The position numbers were made by a program, and so were the translations under genes. Source: Micromonospora cathayae (lineage in GTDB: Bacteria > Actinomycetota > Actinomycetes > Mycobacteriales > Micromonosporaceae). Taken from it: a stretch of DNA of 64,000 nucleotides. Below are positions 28,268-38,293 of the stretch, piece after piece (the first letter of the stretch is position 1; every line of letters begins with the position of its first letter). The stretch spans positions 6,229,001-6,293,000 of the forward strand of contig NZ_CP118615.1 of assembly GCF_028993575.1 (NCBI RefSeq). Direction: 5' to 3'. The notes beneath the pieces are model-generated. The model did not search any database. It saw only the letters and a list, made by a program, of their open reading frames with translations, and was not told where the DNA came from.

Positions 28268-28284
28268 GCGCTTACCCTAGGCGG

Positions 28285-28473
28285 ATGCGGCAACGGATGC
28301 AGTGGTGGAAGCTCCTCGGGCTGGCCGGTGTGGTGGGCGTCGCGGCGACGGGCGCGGTGATCGCCCGGGCCGAGCGGCGGCGGCGGGCGTACACCCCGGA
28401 GGAGATCCGGGCCCGGCTGCGCGACCGGCACACGCGGGCGGCCGAGGACGCCGGGAGCGCCGACCCGGCCTGA
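28285..28473 (+). CDS. Small single-pass membrane protein
   Basis: 62 residues. One hydrophobic segment (about residues 8-27, LLGLAGVVGVAATGAVIARA) is followed by an Arg/Glu-rich cytosolic helix. No family name is assigned. It is called a gene because it has good membrane topology and normal codon bias, and it fills the space between divergent neighbours. No strong ribosome site is seen ahead of the ATG. Confidence 0.55.
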   Translation: MRQRMQWWKLLGLAGVVGVAATGAVIARAERRRRAYTPEEIRARLRDRHTRAAEDAGSADPA

Positions 28474-28616
28474 GCGTCCGGTTGGCCGGCCGGGACGCCC
28501 GGGTGGGGCGACGACGGGGTTCCACAGTGTCGCCACCGGTGGACGTCACCCCGCCCCGAGATCATCCCGGCTAGAGTCCGTGGTGGACGTTCGGTACGTA
28601 TCCCGGAGGCGCGGTC

Positions 28617-29168
28617 GTGTTCTCTCTTCCCCTCACCGACCGGGCGTCCCTGCATCCGCTGGAACCGTGGCAGGCCGAGGAGTTCGCCGCCTTCGTCGAG
28701 CGGGCCCGGCCGCATCTGGCCCCCTGGCTGCCCTGGGCGCGCAGCATCACCGACGTCGCCGGGGCGCGTGGGTTCCTCACCCGGTACGCGGACGGGCAGG
28801 CTGGGGACATCCGGCGCATCTACGCCATCCGGTCGGACGGCGAGATGGTGGGGGGCACGCTGTTCCGGGTCTTCGACGTCGACCAGGGGGTCTGCGAGAT
28901 CGGGGTCTGGTTGGCCCCTGAGGCGTCCGGTCAGGGCCTGGTCACCCGGGCCGTCCGGATCATGATCGACTGGGCGTTCCGGGACCGTGGCATGCACCGG
29001 GTGGAGTGGCGGGTCGTGCCGCACAACGAGCCGAGCCGGGCGGTGGCCCGCCGGCTGGGCATGACCCGGGAGGGCGTGCTGCGGCAGTCGTTCCTGTTCG
29101 GCGGCGAACGCCTCGACGTCGAGGTGTGGTCGCTGCTCGCCCCCGAATGGCCGGTCACCACCGGCTGA
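28617..29168 (+). CDS. GNAT N-acetyltransferase, RimJ/RimL type
   Basis: 183 residues starting with GTG. The acetyl-CoA motif is LAPEASGQGLVTRAVRIMIDWAF, followed by MHRVEWRVVPHNEPSRAVARRLGM, as in ribosomal-protein N-acetyltransferases of the RimJ/RimL group. The real acceptor is unknown. A paralogue of exactly the same length is at 58142-58693, sharing LEPWQAEEF, RYADGQA and MIDWAFR. The last codons and stop are repeated in tandem downstream. Confidence 0.88.
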   Translation: MFSLPLTDRASLHPLEPWQAEEFAAFVERARPHLAPWLPWARSITDVAGARGFLTRYADGQAGDIRRIYAIRSDGEMVGGTLFRVFDVDQGVCEIGVWLAPEASGQGLVTRAVRIMIDWAFRDRGMHRVEWRVVPHNEPSRAVARRLGMTREGVLRQSFLFGGERLDVEVWSLLAPEWPVTTG

Positions 29169-29236
29169 CCCCGAACAGCCGGTCACCACCCGTTGACCTG
29201 AAGGGCCGGTCACCGCCGGTTGACCCGAATGACCGG
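29142..29236. repeat. 27-28-bp tandem repeat of the acetyltransferase 3' end
   Basis: The last 27 bases of the acetyltransferase gene, including the stop codon (29142-29168), are followed by degenerate copies at 29169-29196 and 29197-29223 and a partial copy from 29224. Each carries CCGGTCACC and a TGA. From here to 29562 no gene is seen; the rest is C-rich sequence preceding the protease gene. Confidence 0.8.
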
Positions 29237-29562
29237 ATCGGCGGCGTCCAGCCCTGTCCGGTTGGGGGGCTGATGTCCGGATATCCGGCCCCGGTCGCGG
29301 GCCGCCAGCCGGAATGACCCGCCCCCCGGACCGGTTGTACATGGTCCAGACGCGAGCACCAGGCCCCCACCCCCGCAGCGCGACCACCCCCCGAGGGTGG
29401 AATGCGCGCCGGCCCGGACTCGTTACACCCTCCCGACGCCCCGAGCACCCCGGCGTCACCCCGACCTTCCCCCCGCGCCACCCAGCGGTCCCCCACCCCG
29501 GGGTCGACCCCAACCGCGCGGGCATCCCCCCGGCACCACCCCCGACGGAAGAGGGAGTCACC

Positions 29563-30186
29563 ATGACCACCATCATCCGTAAGACCGCACTCACCATCGC
29601 CGGCACCGCCATCATCGGCGGCGCCATCGCCGCCCCCGCCGCCGCCTTCGCCGGCAGCCCCACCACCGACCGCCCCAACGGCGGCCGGGAACTGAGCATC
29701 CGCTACGAAGCCCAGCCGAACTTCTACTACTGCGGACCCGCCGCCGCCCGTAACGCCCTCACCGCCATCGACAAGAACCCCAGCGTCGACGAAGCCGCCC
29801 GACACATGGGCACCACCGAAGCCGGCACCAACTCCGCCACCGACATCACCCGGTACCTGAACACCGAAACCGGCAACAAGTACCGCACCATCGAGATCCC
29901 CACCCCCAAGGCCGACGACAAGCAGACCGACACCCTCCGCACCGACATCACCAAGACCGTCGACGACGGACGCGCCGTCGTCGCCAACATCGCCGGCACC
30001 ACCACCGACACCAACGGCACCCCCCACTCCTTCGAAGGCGGCCACTACATCAGCGTCGTCGGCTACCGCGACAACGGCCACACCGTCAAGATCGCCGACT
30101 CCGCCAACCCCAACCAAGCCAGCTACTGGATCACCACCGACAACCTCGCCGACTGGATCGCCACCCGCGGCTACTCCACCAGCTGA
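29563..30186 (+). CDS. Secreted C39-like (papain-fold) cysteine protease domain protein
   Basis: 207 residues with a clear signal peptide (about 1-30, ending AAAFA). The mature part begins with a strand and NFYYCGPAAARNAL, giving the Cys nucleophile (about residue 57) of the peptidase C39-like family. GGHYISVVGY supplies the His, and IADSANPNQ the Asp/Asn. It probably acts outside the cell, though the substrate is unknown. A GAGGGAG ribosome site precedes the ATG; a longer upstream frame was rejected because it lacks the signal peptide at its start. Codons end almost exclusively in C, more strictly than in neighbouring genes, which often use G. Confidence 0.75.
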   Translation: MTTIIRKTALTIAGTAIIGGAIAAPAAAFAGSPTTDRPNGGRELSIRYEAQPNFYYCGPAAARNALTAIDKNPSVDEAARHMGTTEAGTNSATDITRYLNTETGNKYRTIEIPTPKADDKQTDTLRTDITKTVDDGRAVVANIAGTTTDTNGTPHSFEGGHYISVVGYRDNGHTVKIADSANPNQASYWITTDNLADWIATRGYSTS

Positions 30187-30205
30187 CCCCGAACACCAAC
30201 CCACC

Positions 30206-30239
30206 ACGGGCCGGCCCCCACCACCAGGGGCCGGCCCGT
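30206..30239 (+). terminator. 13-bp hairpin after the C39-like gene
   Basis: ACGGGCCGGCCCC (30206-30218) pairs perfectly with 30227-30239 across the loop CACCACCA, 20 bases downstream of the stop codon. Confidence 0.8.
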
Positions 30240-30307
30240 CGCCGTCCGTGGTCGTCCGGGGTCGGCGTCCCGAGAGCTGACACCAGGTTGCGCCAATAGC
30301 AAGACGG

Positions 30308-30323
30308 ACGTACGGTTTGTACG
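30308..30323. promoter_or_regulatory. Putative AcnR-type operator upstream of acnA
   Basis: CGTAC (30309-30313) and GTACG (30319-30323) form a perfect inverted repeat around GGTTT. The 12 bases ACGTACGGTTTG (30308-30319) recur exactly upstream of the AcnR-like regulator gene at 49374-49385. GTAC half-sites are also part of the known Corynebacterium AcnR operator. Confidence 0.6.
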
Positions 30324-30426
30324 AACGCGGAATCGCTGGTAAGTGTCGCCTAACTCGGGCGGCCCTCCGGCGGGTGCGACAGACTGCTCAGGACTACTCA
30401 CGGTCGCTGGTGTGAAGGAGTACGAC

Positions 30427-33243
<2,817 letters not shown>

Positions 33244-33257
33244 GTTCCCGGCTGACC

Positions 33258-33291
33258 GGAGGGGCCCTGCGCGGTCGCGCAGGGCCCCTCC
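33258..33291. terminator. 15-bp hairpin between acnA and a convergent gene
   Basis: GGAGGGGCCCTGCGC (33258-33272) pairs perfectly with 33277-33291 across GGTC. It lies 14 bases past the acnA stop and 7 bases from the stop of the leftward gene, so it probably serves both directions. Confidence 0.88.
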
Positions 33292-33298
33292 GCGCTGC

Positions 33299-33913
33299 TC
33301 AGGTCCAGCGGATGGAGCTGGCCTCGTCGTCGAGGACGCCGAGGTAGTCGTCCAGCCAGGTGAACGGGGTCGACGCGCCGCCCCAGCCGCGGTGCTCGAA
33401 GAGGCTCAGCCAGCAGTTCCCGCCGGCGAGGAACGAGCCGATCTCGTCGTTCCAGTGTTCCGGGGTGATCAGTTCCACCTGCCAGTCGAGGTCGGAGGTC
33501 GGTCCGGTGCAGCCGGACGGGGCGCTGTAGGTGAGGGTGCCGCCGTCGTAGTCCCGGTCCTCGTACATGGTGCCGATCGTGGTGGCCGCCGCCGTGACCC
33601 CGTCCCGCTTCACCGGGGTCGCCGCCGCCAGCCGTCGCCGCAGGGTGGGATCCGCCGCAGCGGCCCGGGCGTCCTGCGGCGCGTCGGTGATCCGGCCGGC
33701 GGTGGCCACCGCGATGGCCGTCCGGAAGCTGGTGTAGCAGGTCATCTTCGCGGTGGACACGTCCACCACACAGTGTCGGTCGGTCCCGGCTGCTGCCGGA
33801 CGCTGGCCCGGCCCGGCTGCTGCGGAACGCTGGTCGGCTGCGGCCGGCGACACCGCCGACCCGATCCCCAGCACGACCAGCACGGCACCGGCCGCGATCC
33901 GTCGACCTCGCAT
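33299..33913 (-). CDS. Secreted protein with C-terminal beta/gamma-crystallin or I36-inhibitor-like domain
   Basis: 204 residues with a signal peptide at about 1-26 (cleavage near SPAAA). The C-terminal ~90 residues (MYEDRDYDGGTLTYSAPSGC, then NCWLSLFEHRGWGGAS and ending DDEASSIRW) match the Greek-key pattern of beta/gamma crystallins and of the peptidase-inhibitor I36 family of actinomycetes. Four Cys in the mature part may form two disulfides. The AGGGGAGGGCAG ribosome site supports the start at 33913. Inhibitor activity is unproven. Confidence 0.7.
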   Translation of the reverse strand: MRGRRIAAGAVLVVLGIGSAVSPAAADQRSAAAGPGQRPAAAGTDRHCVVDVSTAKMTCYTSFRTAIAVATAGRITDAPQDARAAAADPTLRRRLAAATPVKRDGVTAAATTIGTMYEDRDYDGGTLTYSAPSGCTGPTSDLDWQVELITPEHWNDEIGSFLAGGNCWLSLFEHRGWGGASTPFTWLDDYLGVLDDEASSIRWT

Positions 33914-34039
33914 CTGCCCTCCCCTGGTGTACGGCGACCCGTGGTGGGGCCGCCGAACATCAGGGTCGGCCCGACGACCCCCGTCCGACGAGATCCCGGA
34001 GGGCGGACGAACGGGGGCAGGGGACGGCCAGCCGCAGGC

Positions 34040-34134
34040 GGGGACGGGGACGGGACGGGGCGGGGACGGGGCGGGGACGGGGACGGGGACGGGGACGGGG
34101 ACGGGGACGGGGACGGGGACGGGGACGGGGCGGG
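34040..34134. repeat. G-rich hexanucleotide array, mostly GGGGAC
   Basis: About 95 bases made of GGGGAC units with a few GGGAC and GGGGC variants. More than twelve runs of three or four G on the plus strand could fold into G-quadruplexes. It lies between the start of the crystallin-like gene and the end of the pectate lyase gene. Confidence 0.9.
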
Positions 34135-34178
34135 TGGGCCGGTGTCGGCCCACCCGCCCGGGTGGTTCTGCCTGCCGA

Positions 34179-36395
34179 TCAGATCCGGCCGACGCCCGCG
34201 CCGGCGGTCACCAGCGCCGGCACCGTCGACGCCGGGTCGAGGGTGTACGGGTAGTAGGTGCGCGGCTCGACCACGGTGCCGCTGGTCTCCGGCGTACCGG
34301 AGTTGACGTAGACGTTCTGCCGTTCCACCGCCCGTCCCGGGTCGCTGTCGGCATACCCGCTGGCGGAGTACATCGGGTAGGGCACGTCCTTGAAGTAGTT
34401 CCCCTCGACCAGCACACCGGCGTTCATGGTGGAGGCGACCGCGTAGAGCGCATTGCCGAGGAAGTAGTTGTTGTACACGTGCACCGGCTCACCGAACCGG
34501 ACCCGGGGGTGCCGCTGCCGGCTGTTGTCGAAGAAGTTGTGGTGGATGCTGACCTTCAGGTGACCGATGTCGGTGGATCCGGAGCCGTCGGAGTGCCCGA
34601 TCAGCATGCTCTTGTCGGAGCGGTCGAAGTGGTTCCAGGAGACGGTCACGTAGTCCGCGCCCCGGACGATGTCGACCGAGCCGTCCACCGCGCCGGCGAA
34701 CCGGTTGTGGTCGATCCAGATGTGGTGCGAGTTCTGTCCGACGTTGATCGCGTCGTCCTCGGCGTCGGTGAAGTTGATGTTGCGGACGATAACGTTGTAC
34801 GACCGGTAGAAGTCCAGCCCACCCCCGGTGATCTCGGCGTTGCCGACCCCGATGATGGTCTTGTTCGGGCGGACGCCCTGCTTGCTGGTGATGGCGATCC
34901 GGCCGGTGACCTGGATGATCAGCGGGCCGACGGTGTCGATGTACTCCAGGAAGTCGGCGGCGTTGGTCGCGGTGACCACCGGCCCGCCCACCCCGCCGGT
35001 GGTGCCGTTCTGGCCGAGGGTGTTCAGGGCGGCGAAGCCGTCCGGCTGGGCGGTGATGCCGGGGCCGGCGGTGGTGGCCAGGGTCGCCGTGCCGGTCGAG
35101 CCGGGGCTGATCTTCCCGACCCCGGCGCCGGCCGGGACGATCGTCGGCACCTGCGCCGCCGGGTCCAGCGTGTACGGGTACCACCCACGCGGGTCGGGTA
35201 CGGTCCCCCGGGTCTCGATGGCGTGGTTGCAGTCGACCAGGATGTTGCCCCGTTCGACGATCCGGCCCAGCGGCCCGCTGAACTCGACCCGGCCCGGGTT
35301 GTTGACGCTGTAGAAGTAGTTGTTCTCCATCAGCACGGCGGAGTCGTTGGTGGACGCCACCCCGTAGCTGTTGTCGTAGTAGTAGTTGTTGTAGACGTGC
35401 GCCAGCGCGGAGAACCGTACCCGGGGGTTGCGCTGGTCGGAGGCGTTGAACCAGTTGTGGTGGTAGGTCACCCGGAGCCGTCCGGCGTCCTGGGCGGCGT
35501 TGTCGTCGTCGTGGCCGAGCAGCAGGGTCTTGTCGTGGTCGCGGAACTGGTTCCAGGAGACCGTGACGTAGTCCGAGCCGCGCTTGATGTCCACCGCGCC
35601 GTCGTCGCCGTTGGAGAACTCGTTGTGGTCGATCCAGATGTGGTGCGAGAACATCTGGACGTTGATCAGGTCGTCGGTGGCCCCGGTGAGGTGCAGGTTC
35701 CGGATGATGATGTTGTGCACCGCGTTCGCCGGTGGTGCGGTGACGTCGTCGTCCACCGGTACGCCGATGTTGAGCCCGCCGCCGGAGAGGGTGGCGTTCG
35801 CGCCGAGACCGACGATGGTCTTGTCCGAGGCGACGTTGTGCATTCCGTCGTTGGTGCCGGTGGGCAGGGCGATGGTGCCGGAGACCTGGACGACGTACGG
35901 CCCGGGGCGGGAGATGTAGTCCAGGAACTGCGCGGCGCTGCTGACGGTGACGACCGGCCCGCCAGCCCCGCCGGTGGTGCCGTGCTGGCCGAGAGCGTTG
36001 ACGCTGGCGAAGCCGTCGGGGGTGACGGCGGCGGACGTGGGTGGCTGCGCGGTGGCGGCGGACGTGCCGGGCTGCGCAACGACGGACGCGGGCGGCTGCG
36101 CGGCGGAACTGGCGGGCTGCGCGGCGGAGGTGGCGGGCTGCGCGGCGGAGGTGGCGGGCTGCGCGGCGGAGGTGGCGGGCTGCGCGGCGGAGGTGGCGGG
36201 CTGCGCGGCGGAGGTGGCGGGCTGCGCGGCGGAGGTGGCGGGCTGCGCGGCGGAGGTGGACGTGGGCGGCTGCGCGGCGGGTGCCGCGACGGCGGGCTGG
36301 GGCAGGGCGGCGGGCAGGGCCAGGGCGGTGATCAGGCCGGCGGCGGCGTGCTGCCGCCAGCGGTGCCGACGCGACGGTGGGCGGGTGGTGGTCAC
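34179..36395 (-). CDS. Secreted double pectate lyase (two PL1 domains)
   Basis: 738 residues. A Tat/Sec-type signal peptide with RRHRWR and a hydrophobic core covers about 1-40, followed by a linker of AAQPATS repeats (about 45-130). Two homologous pectate lyase beta-helix domains follow, each starting DGFA(S/A)xN(A/T)LGQ and each with SHHIWIDHN, DYVTVSWN and HHN plus a PRVRF segment carrying the catalytic Arg. Both look active, cleaving polygalacturonate by beta-elimination. They are separated by a Gly/Thr linker. The start GTG at 36395 fits AAAGGCGG upstream; extension further upstream would run through the promoter. Confidence 0.92.
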   Translation of the reverse strand: MTTTRPPSRRHRWRQHAAAGLITALALPAALPQPAVAAPAAQPPTSTSAAQPATSAAQPATSAAQPATSAAQPATSAAQPATSAAQPATSAAQPASSAAQPPASVVAQPGTSAATAQPPTSAAVTPDGFASVNALGQHGTTGGAGGPVVTVSSAAQFLDYISRPGPYVVQVSGTIALPTGTNDGMHNVASDKTIVGLGANATLSGGGLNIGVPVDDDVTAPPANAVHNIIIRNLHLTGATDDLINVQMFSHHIWIDHNEFSNGDDGAVDIKRGSDYVTVSWNQFRDHDKTLLLGHDDDNAAQDAGRLRVTYHHNWFNASDQRNPRVRFSALAHVYNNYYYDNSYGVASTNDSAVLMENNYFYSVNNPGRVEFSGPLGRIVERGNILVDCNHAIETRGTVPDPRGWYPYTLDPAAQVPTIVPAGAGVGKISPGSTGTATLATTAGPGITAQPDGFAALNTLGQNGTTGGVGGPVVTATNAADFLEYIDTVGPLIIQVTGRIAITSKQGVRPNKTIIGVGNAEITGGGLDFYRSYNVIVRNINFTDAEDDAINVGQNSHHIWIDHNRFAGAVDGSVDIVRGADYVTVSWNHFDRSDKSMLIGHSDGSGSTDIGHLKVSIHHNFFDNSRQRHPRVRFGEPVHVYNNYFLGNALYAVASTMNAGVLVEGNYFKDVPYPMYSASGYADSDPGRAVERQNVYVNSGTPETSGTVVEPRTYYPYTLDPASTVPALVTAGAGVGRI
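36111..36257. repeat. 21-bp tandem repeat, seven copies, encoding AAQPATS
   Basis: The unit GGCGGGCTGCGCGGCGGAGGT starts at 36111 and repeats every 21 bases to 36257, with more diverged copies on both sides. It encodes the Pro/Thr/Ser linker between signal peptide and the first catalytic domain of the pectate lyase, so copy number changes would alter only linker length. Confidence 0.95.
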
Positions 36396-36535
36396 GGGGG
36401 TTTCCGCCTTTCGTAGGGCGGACGGCCAGGCGGTGCGGACGCGACGGGTACGGCGGGACGGTGCCGTCGACCGGTCCGGGACGGGACGGTCCGGTTGCGG
36501 GTCTGGCGGTCCGGCAGGGTGGTGACCTACGATCT

Positions 36536-36585
36536 GGAAAGCGCTTTCCCCGCCCATGCTAGGAACCCACATCGACACATGTCAA
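36536..36585 (-). promoter_or_regulatory. Pectate lyase promoter with LacI-type operator
   Basis: On the minus strand TTGACA (36580-36585) and TAGCAT (36556-36561) are 18 bases apart. The perfect 14-bp palindrome GGAAAGCGCTTTCC (36536-36549) starts 6 bases beyond the -10, covering the expected transcription start. Such GCGC-centred palindromes are typical LacI-family operators of carbohydrate genes. The mRNA leader would be about 150 bases. Confidence 0.8.
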
Positions 36586-36621
36586 CAAATAGGCGGACTG
36601 GCGTCGTCCTCCGACGGAACC

Positions 36622-36742
36622 GGCGTCGCCGCACGGACACACCCAGCGTCACCGCCCAGAGGCACCAGCATCACCGCGCGGACGGACCCGGCATCACCGC
36701 ACGAAGGCGCCCAGCGCCAGGATCCGGCGTCACCGCACGGAC
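36622..36742. repeat. Array of five degenerate 17-bp repeats
   Basis: Copies resembling GGCGTCACCGCACGGAC begin at 36622, 36645, 36667, 36690 and 36726, so the first four are spaced 22-23 bases apart. Together with the promoter and the hairpin at 36751 they fill the 408 bases between the pectate lyase start and the cvnD stop. No gene is supported there. Confidence 0.7.
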
Positions 36743-36750
36743 GACAGGAA

Positions 36751-36777
36751 CCCCGGTGCCCGGGTGGGGCACCGGGG
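36751..36777 (-). terminator. 10-bp hairpin downstream of cvnD
   Basis: CCCCGGTGCC (36751-36760) pairs perfectly with 36768-36777. It is 27 bases past the end of the leftward conservon and probably its terminator. Confidence 0.75.
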
Positions 36778-36803
36778 TCGGCACACCGGCGGAAGGCGCG
36801 GGG

Positions 36804-37400
36804 TCAGCCGGCCGTGCGCCTCGCGTCCCGGGTCTTCATCGCGTGCTCCAGCATGGTGATGAGCACCTCCTTGCTGGACTGCCGCTGCCGGGCGTCGCAG
36901 AGCAGTACCGGCACGTCCGGGTCGAGGTTGAGCGCCGCCTGCACCTCGTCGAGGCGGTACTGGCGGGCCCCCTCGAAGCAGTTCACCGCGACCACGAACG
37001 GGGTGCCCCGCCCCTCGAAGTAGTCGATCGAGGGGAAACAGTCCGCCAGCCGACGGGTGTCCGCCAGCACCACCGCGCCGATCGCCCCGAGCGCCAACTC
37101 GTCCCAGACGAACCAGAACCGGTCCTGGCCGGGCGTGCCGAACAGGTAGAGCACCAGGTCGTCACTGATGGTGATCCGACCGAAGTCCATCGCCACCGTC
37201 GTGGTGGACTTGTCCTCCACCCCGGACAGGTCGTCGATCCCGACACCGGACTCGGTGAGCACCTCCTCCGTCCGCAGTGGACGGGTCTCGCTGACCGCAC
37301 CCACCATGGTCGTCTTGCCCACGCCGAAACCGCCCGCGATCAGGATCTTGATCGCGGTGGGCACCGTTCCCGCCGGCCGCTCAGAGGGCTCGTAGTCCAT
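36804..37400 (-). CDS. cvnD: Conservon GTPase CvnD
   Basis: A 198-residue small Ras-like GTPase. The P-loop is GGFGVGKTT (about 24-32), followed by the DxxG-type region LFGTPGQDRF and a switch-like FVVAVNCFEGA (about 135-145). It acts with CvnA-C as a membrane-associated signalling complex resembling eukaryotic G-protein systems, as shown for Streptomyces conservons. Its start overlaps the end of cvnC by 20 bases, indicating coupling. It is the last gene of the conservon. Confidence 0.95.
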   Translation of the reverse strand: MDYEPSERPAGTVPTAIKILIAGGFGVGKTTMVGAVSETRPLRTEEVLTESGVGIDDLSGVEDKSTTTVAMDFGRITISDDLVLYLFGTPGQDRFWFVWDELALGAIGAVVLADTRRLADCFPSIDYFEGRGTPFVVAVNCFEGARQYRLDEVQAALNLDPDVPVLLCDARQRQSSKEVLITMLEHAMKTRDARRTAG

Positions 37401-37767
37401 TGATAACCGCCTCGAAAATACTGTCGTCGGGAAGGTCGGCGGTGGGCCGCGGTTCGCGTACCTGCACCAGGTTGCGGGCCACCAGGTCGCCGAGGAGCAC
37501 GCGGATCGTACCCACCGGCAGATCGAGATGCGCCGCGATCTCCGCGACCGACTGCATCCGTTGACAGAGCCCGATGATCGCCAGGTGCTCCGGCCCGAGA
37601 CCCACCTCCGGTGTGACGTCCGACTGGACCGCCGTCACCAGGGAGATCAGGTCGAACGTGCCGGTCACCGGTCGGGCCCGGCCGCGGGTCACCGCGTACG
37701 GGCGCACCACCGGTCCCGCGTGGTCATCCACCCACTGCTCTTCCACAGGCCCCCCGGTAACGGTCAT
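37381..37767 (-). CDS. cvnC: Conservon DUF742 protein CvnC
   Basis: 128 residues of the DUF742 family: VVRPYAVTRGRARP near the N-terminus, then a winged-helix-like segment (QSVAEIAAHLDLPVGTIRVLLGDLVARNLV). The C-terminus ends with the family pattern SIFEAVINGLRAL. It is the usual third conservon gene between the roadblock protein and the GTPase. It lies 6 bases after the cvnB stop. Confidence 0.95.
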   Translation of the reverse strand: MTVTGGPVEEQWVDDHAGPVVRPYAVTRGRARPVTGTFDLISLVTAVQSDVTPEVGLGPEHLAIIGLCQRMQSVAEIAAHLDLPVGTIRVLLGDLVARNLVQVREPRPTADLPDDSIFEAVINGLRAL

Positions 37768-37773
37768 GACGCG

Positions 37774-38199
37774 CTACTTCTCGACAGTGGCCGACTGATC
37801 GGGAAGCCGGGACGGCGACGCCACGTACTTGCCGACCCGGGTCACCAGCATGGCCATCTCGTACGCGATCAGCCCCACGTCGGCGTCCTCCGACGCGAGC
37901 ACCGCCAGACAGGCGTTACGGCCGGCCGCCGTCACGAACAGGAACGACGACTGCATCTCGATGATGGTCTGCTGCACCTGCCCGCCACCGAACCGCTTCC
38001 CCGCGCCCCGGGCCAGGCTCTGGATGCCGGCCGCCATCGCCGCCAGGTGCTCGCCGTCGTCCCGGCTCAGCCCCCGAGACGAGGCCATCAGCAGGCCGTC
38101 TGTGGAGAGAGCGATAGCGTGTTCGGCCTGCTTGACCCGGCCGACCAGATCATCCAACAACCACGTCAGGTCGGCACTCGAAGCCGTCTTCTGCGCCAC
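37774..38199 (-). CDS. cvnB: Conservon roadblock/LC7 protein CvnB
   Basis: 141 residues with a roadblock/LC7 fold: LTWLLDDLVGRVKQAEHAIALSTDGLLMASS, then a strand with SSFLFVTAAGRNACLAVLAS. Such proteins regulate small GTPases, here probably CvnD. The start is GTG at 38199 with AGAGGA upstream; the longer ATG frame would run into the sensor kinase gene and was rejected. There are 94 bases to cvnA. Confidence 0.95.
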   Translation of the reverse strand: MAQKTASSADLTWLLDDLVGRVKQAEHAIALSTDGLLMASSRGLSRDDGEHLAAMAAGIQSLARGAGKRFGGGQVQQTIIEMQSSFLFVTAAGRNACLAVLASEDADVGLIAYEMAMLVTRVGKYVASPSRLPDQSATVEK

Positions 38200-38293
38200 T
38201 CGTCGTCCTCTTCTCCCCCGGCTCGTCGCCGTGCTTGTCTGGGGCTGACCTCGGTCACCGGCCCGGCGGGGGTCCACCCGCCGCCGGCCCCAC

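Noticed and set aside
34040..34134. Repeat array as coding sequence for a Gly/Asp or Pro/Val repeat protein
   Set aside because: Open frames through it have no start signal or conserved domain, and the predicted products are artefacts of the hexamer.
36622..36742. Possible CRISPR array
   Set aside because: The repeats are only 17 bases and degenerate, the gaps are 5-6 bases, and no cas gene is in the window.
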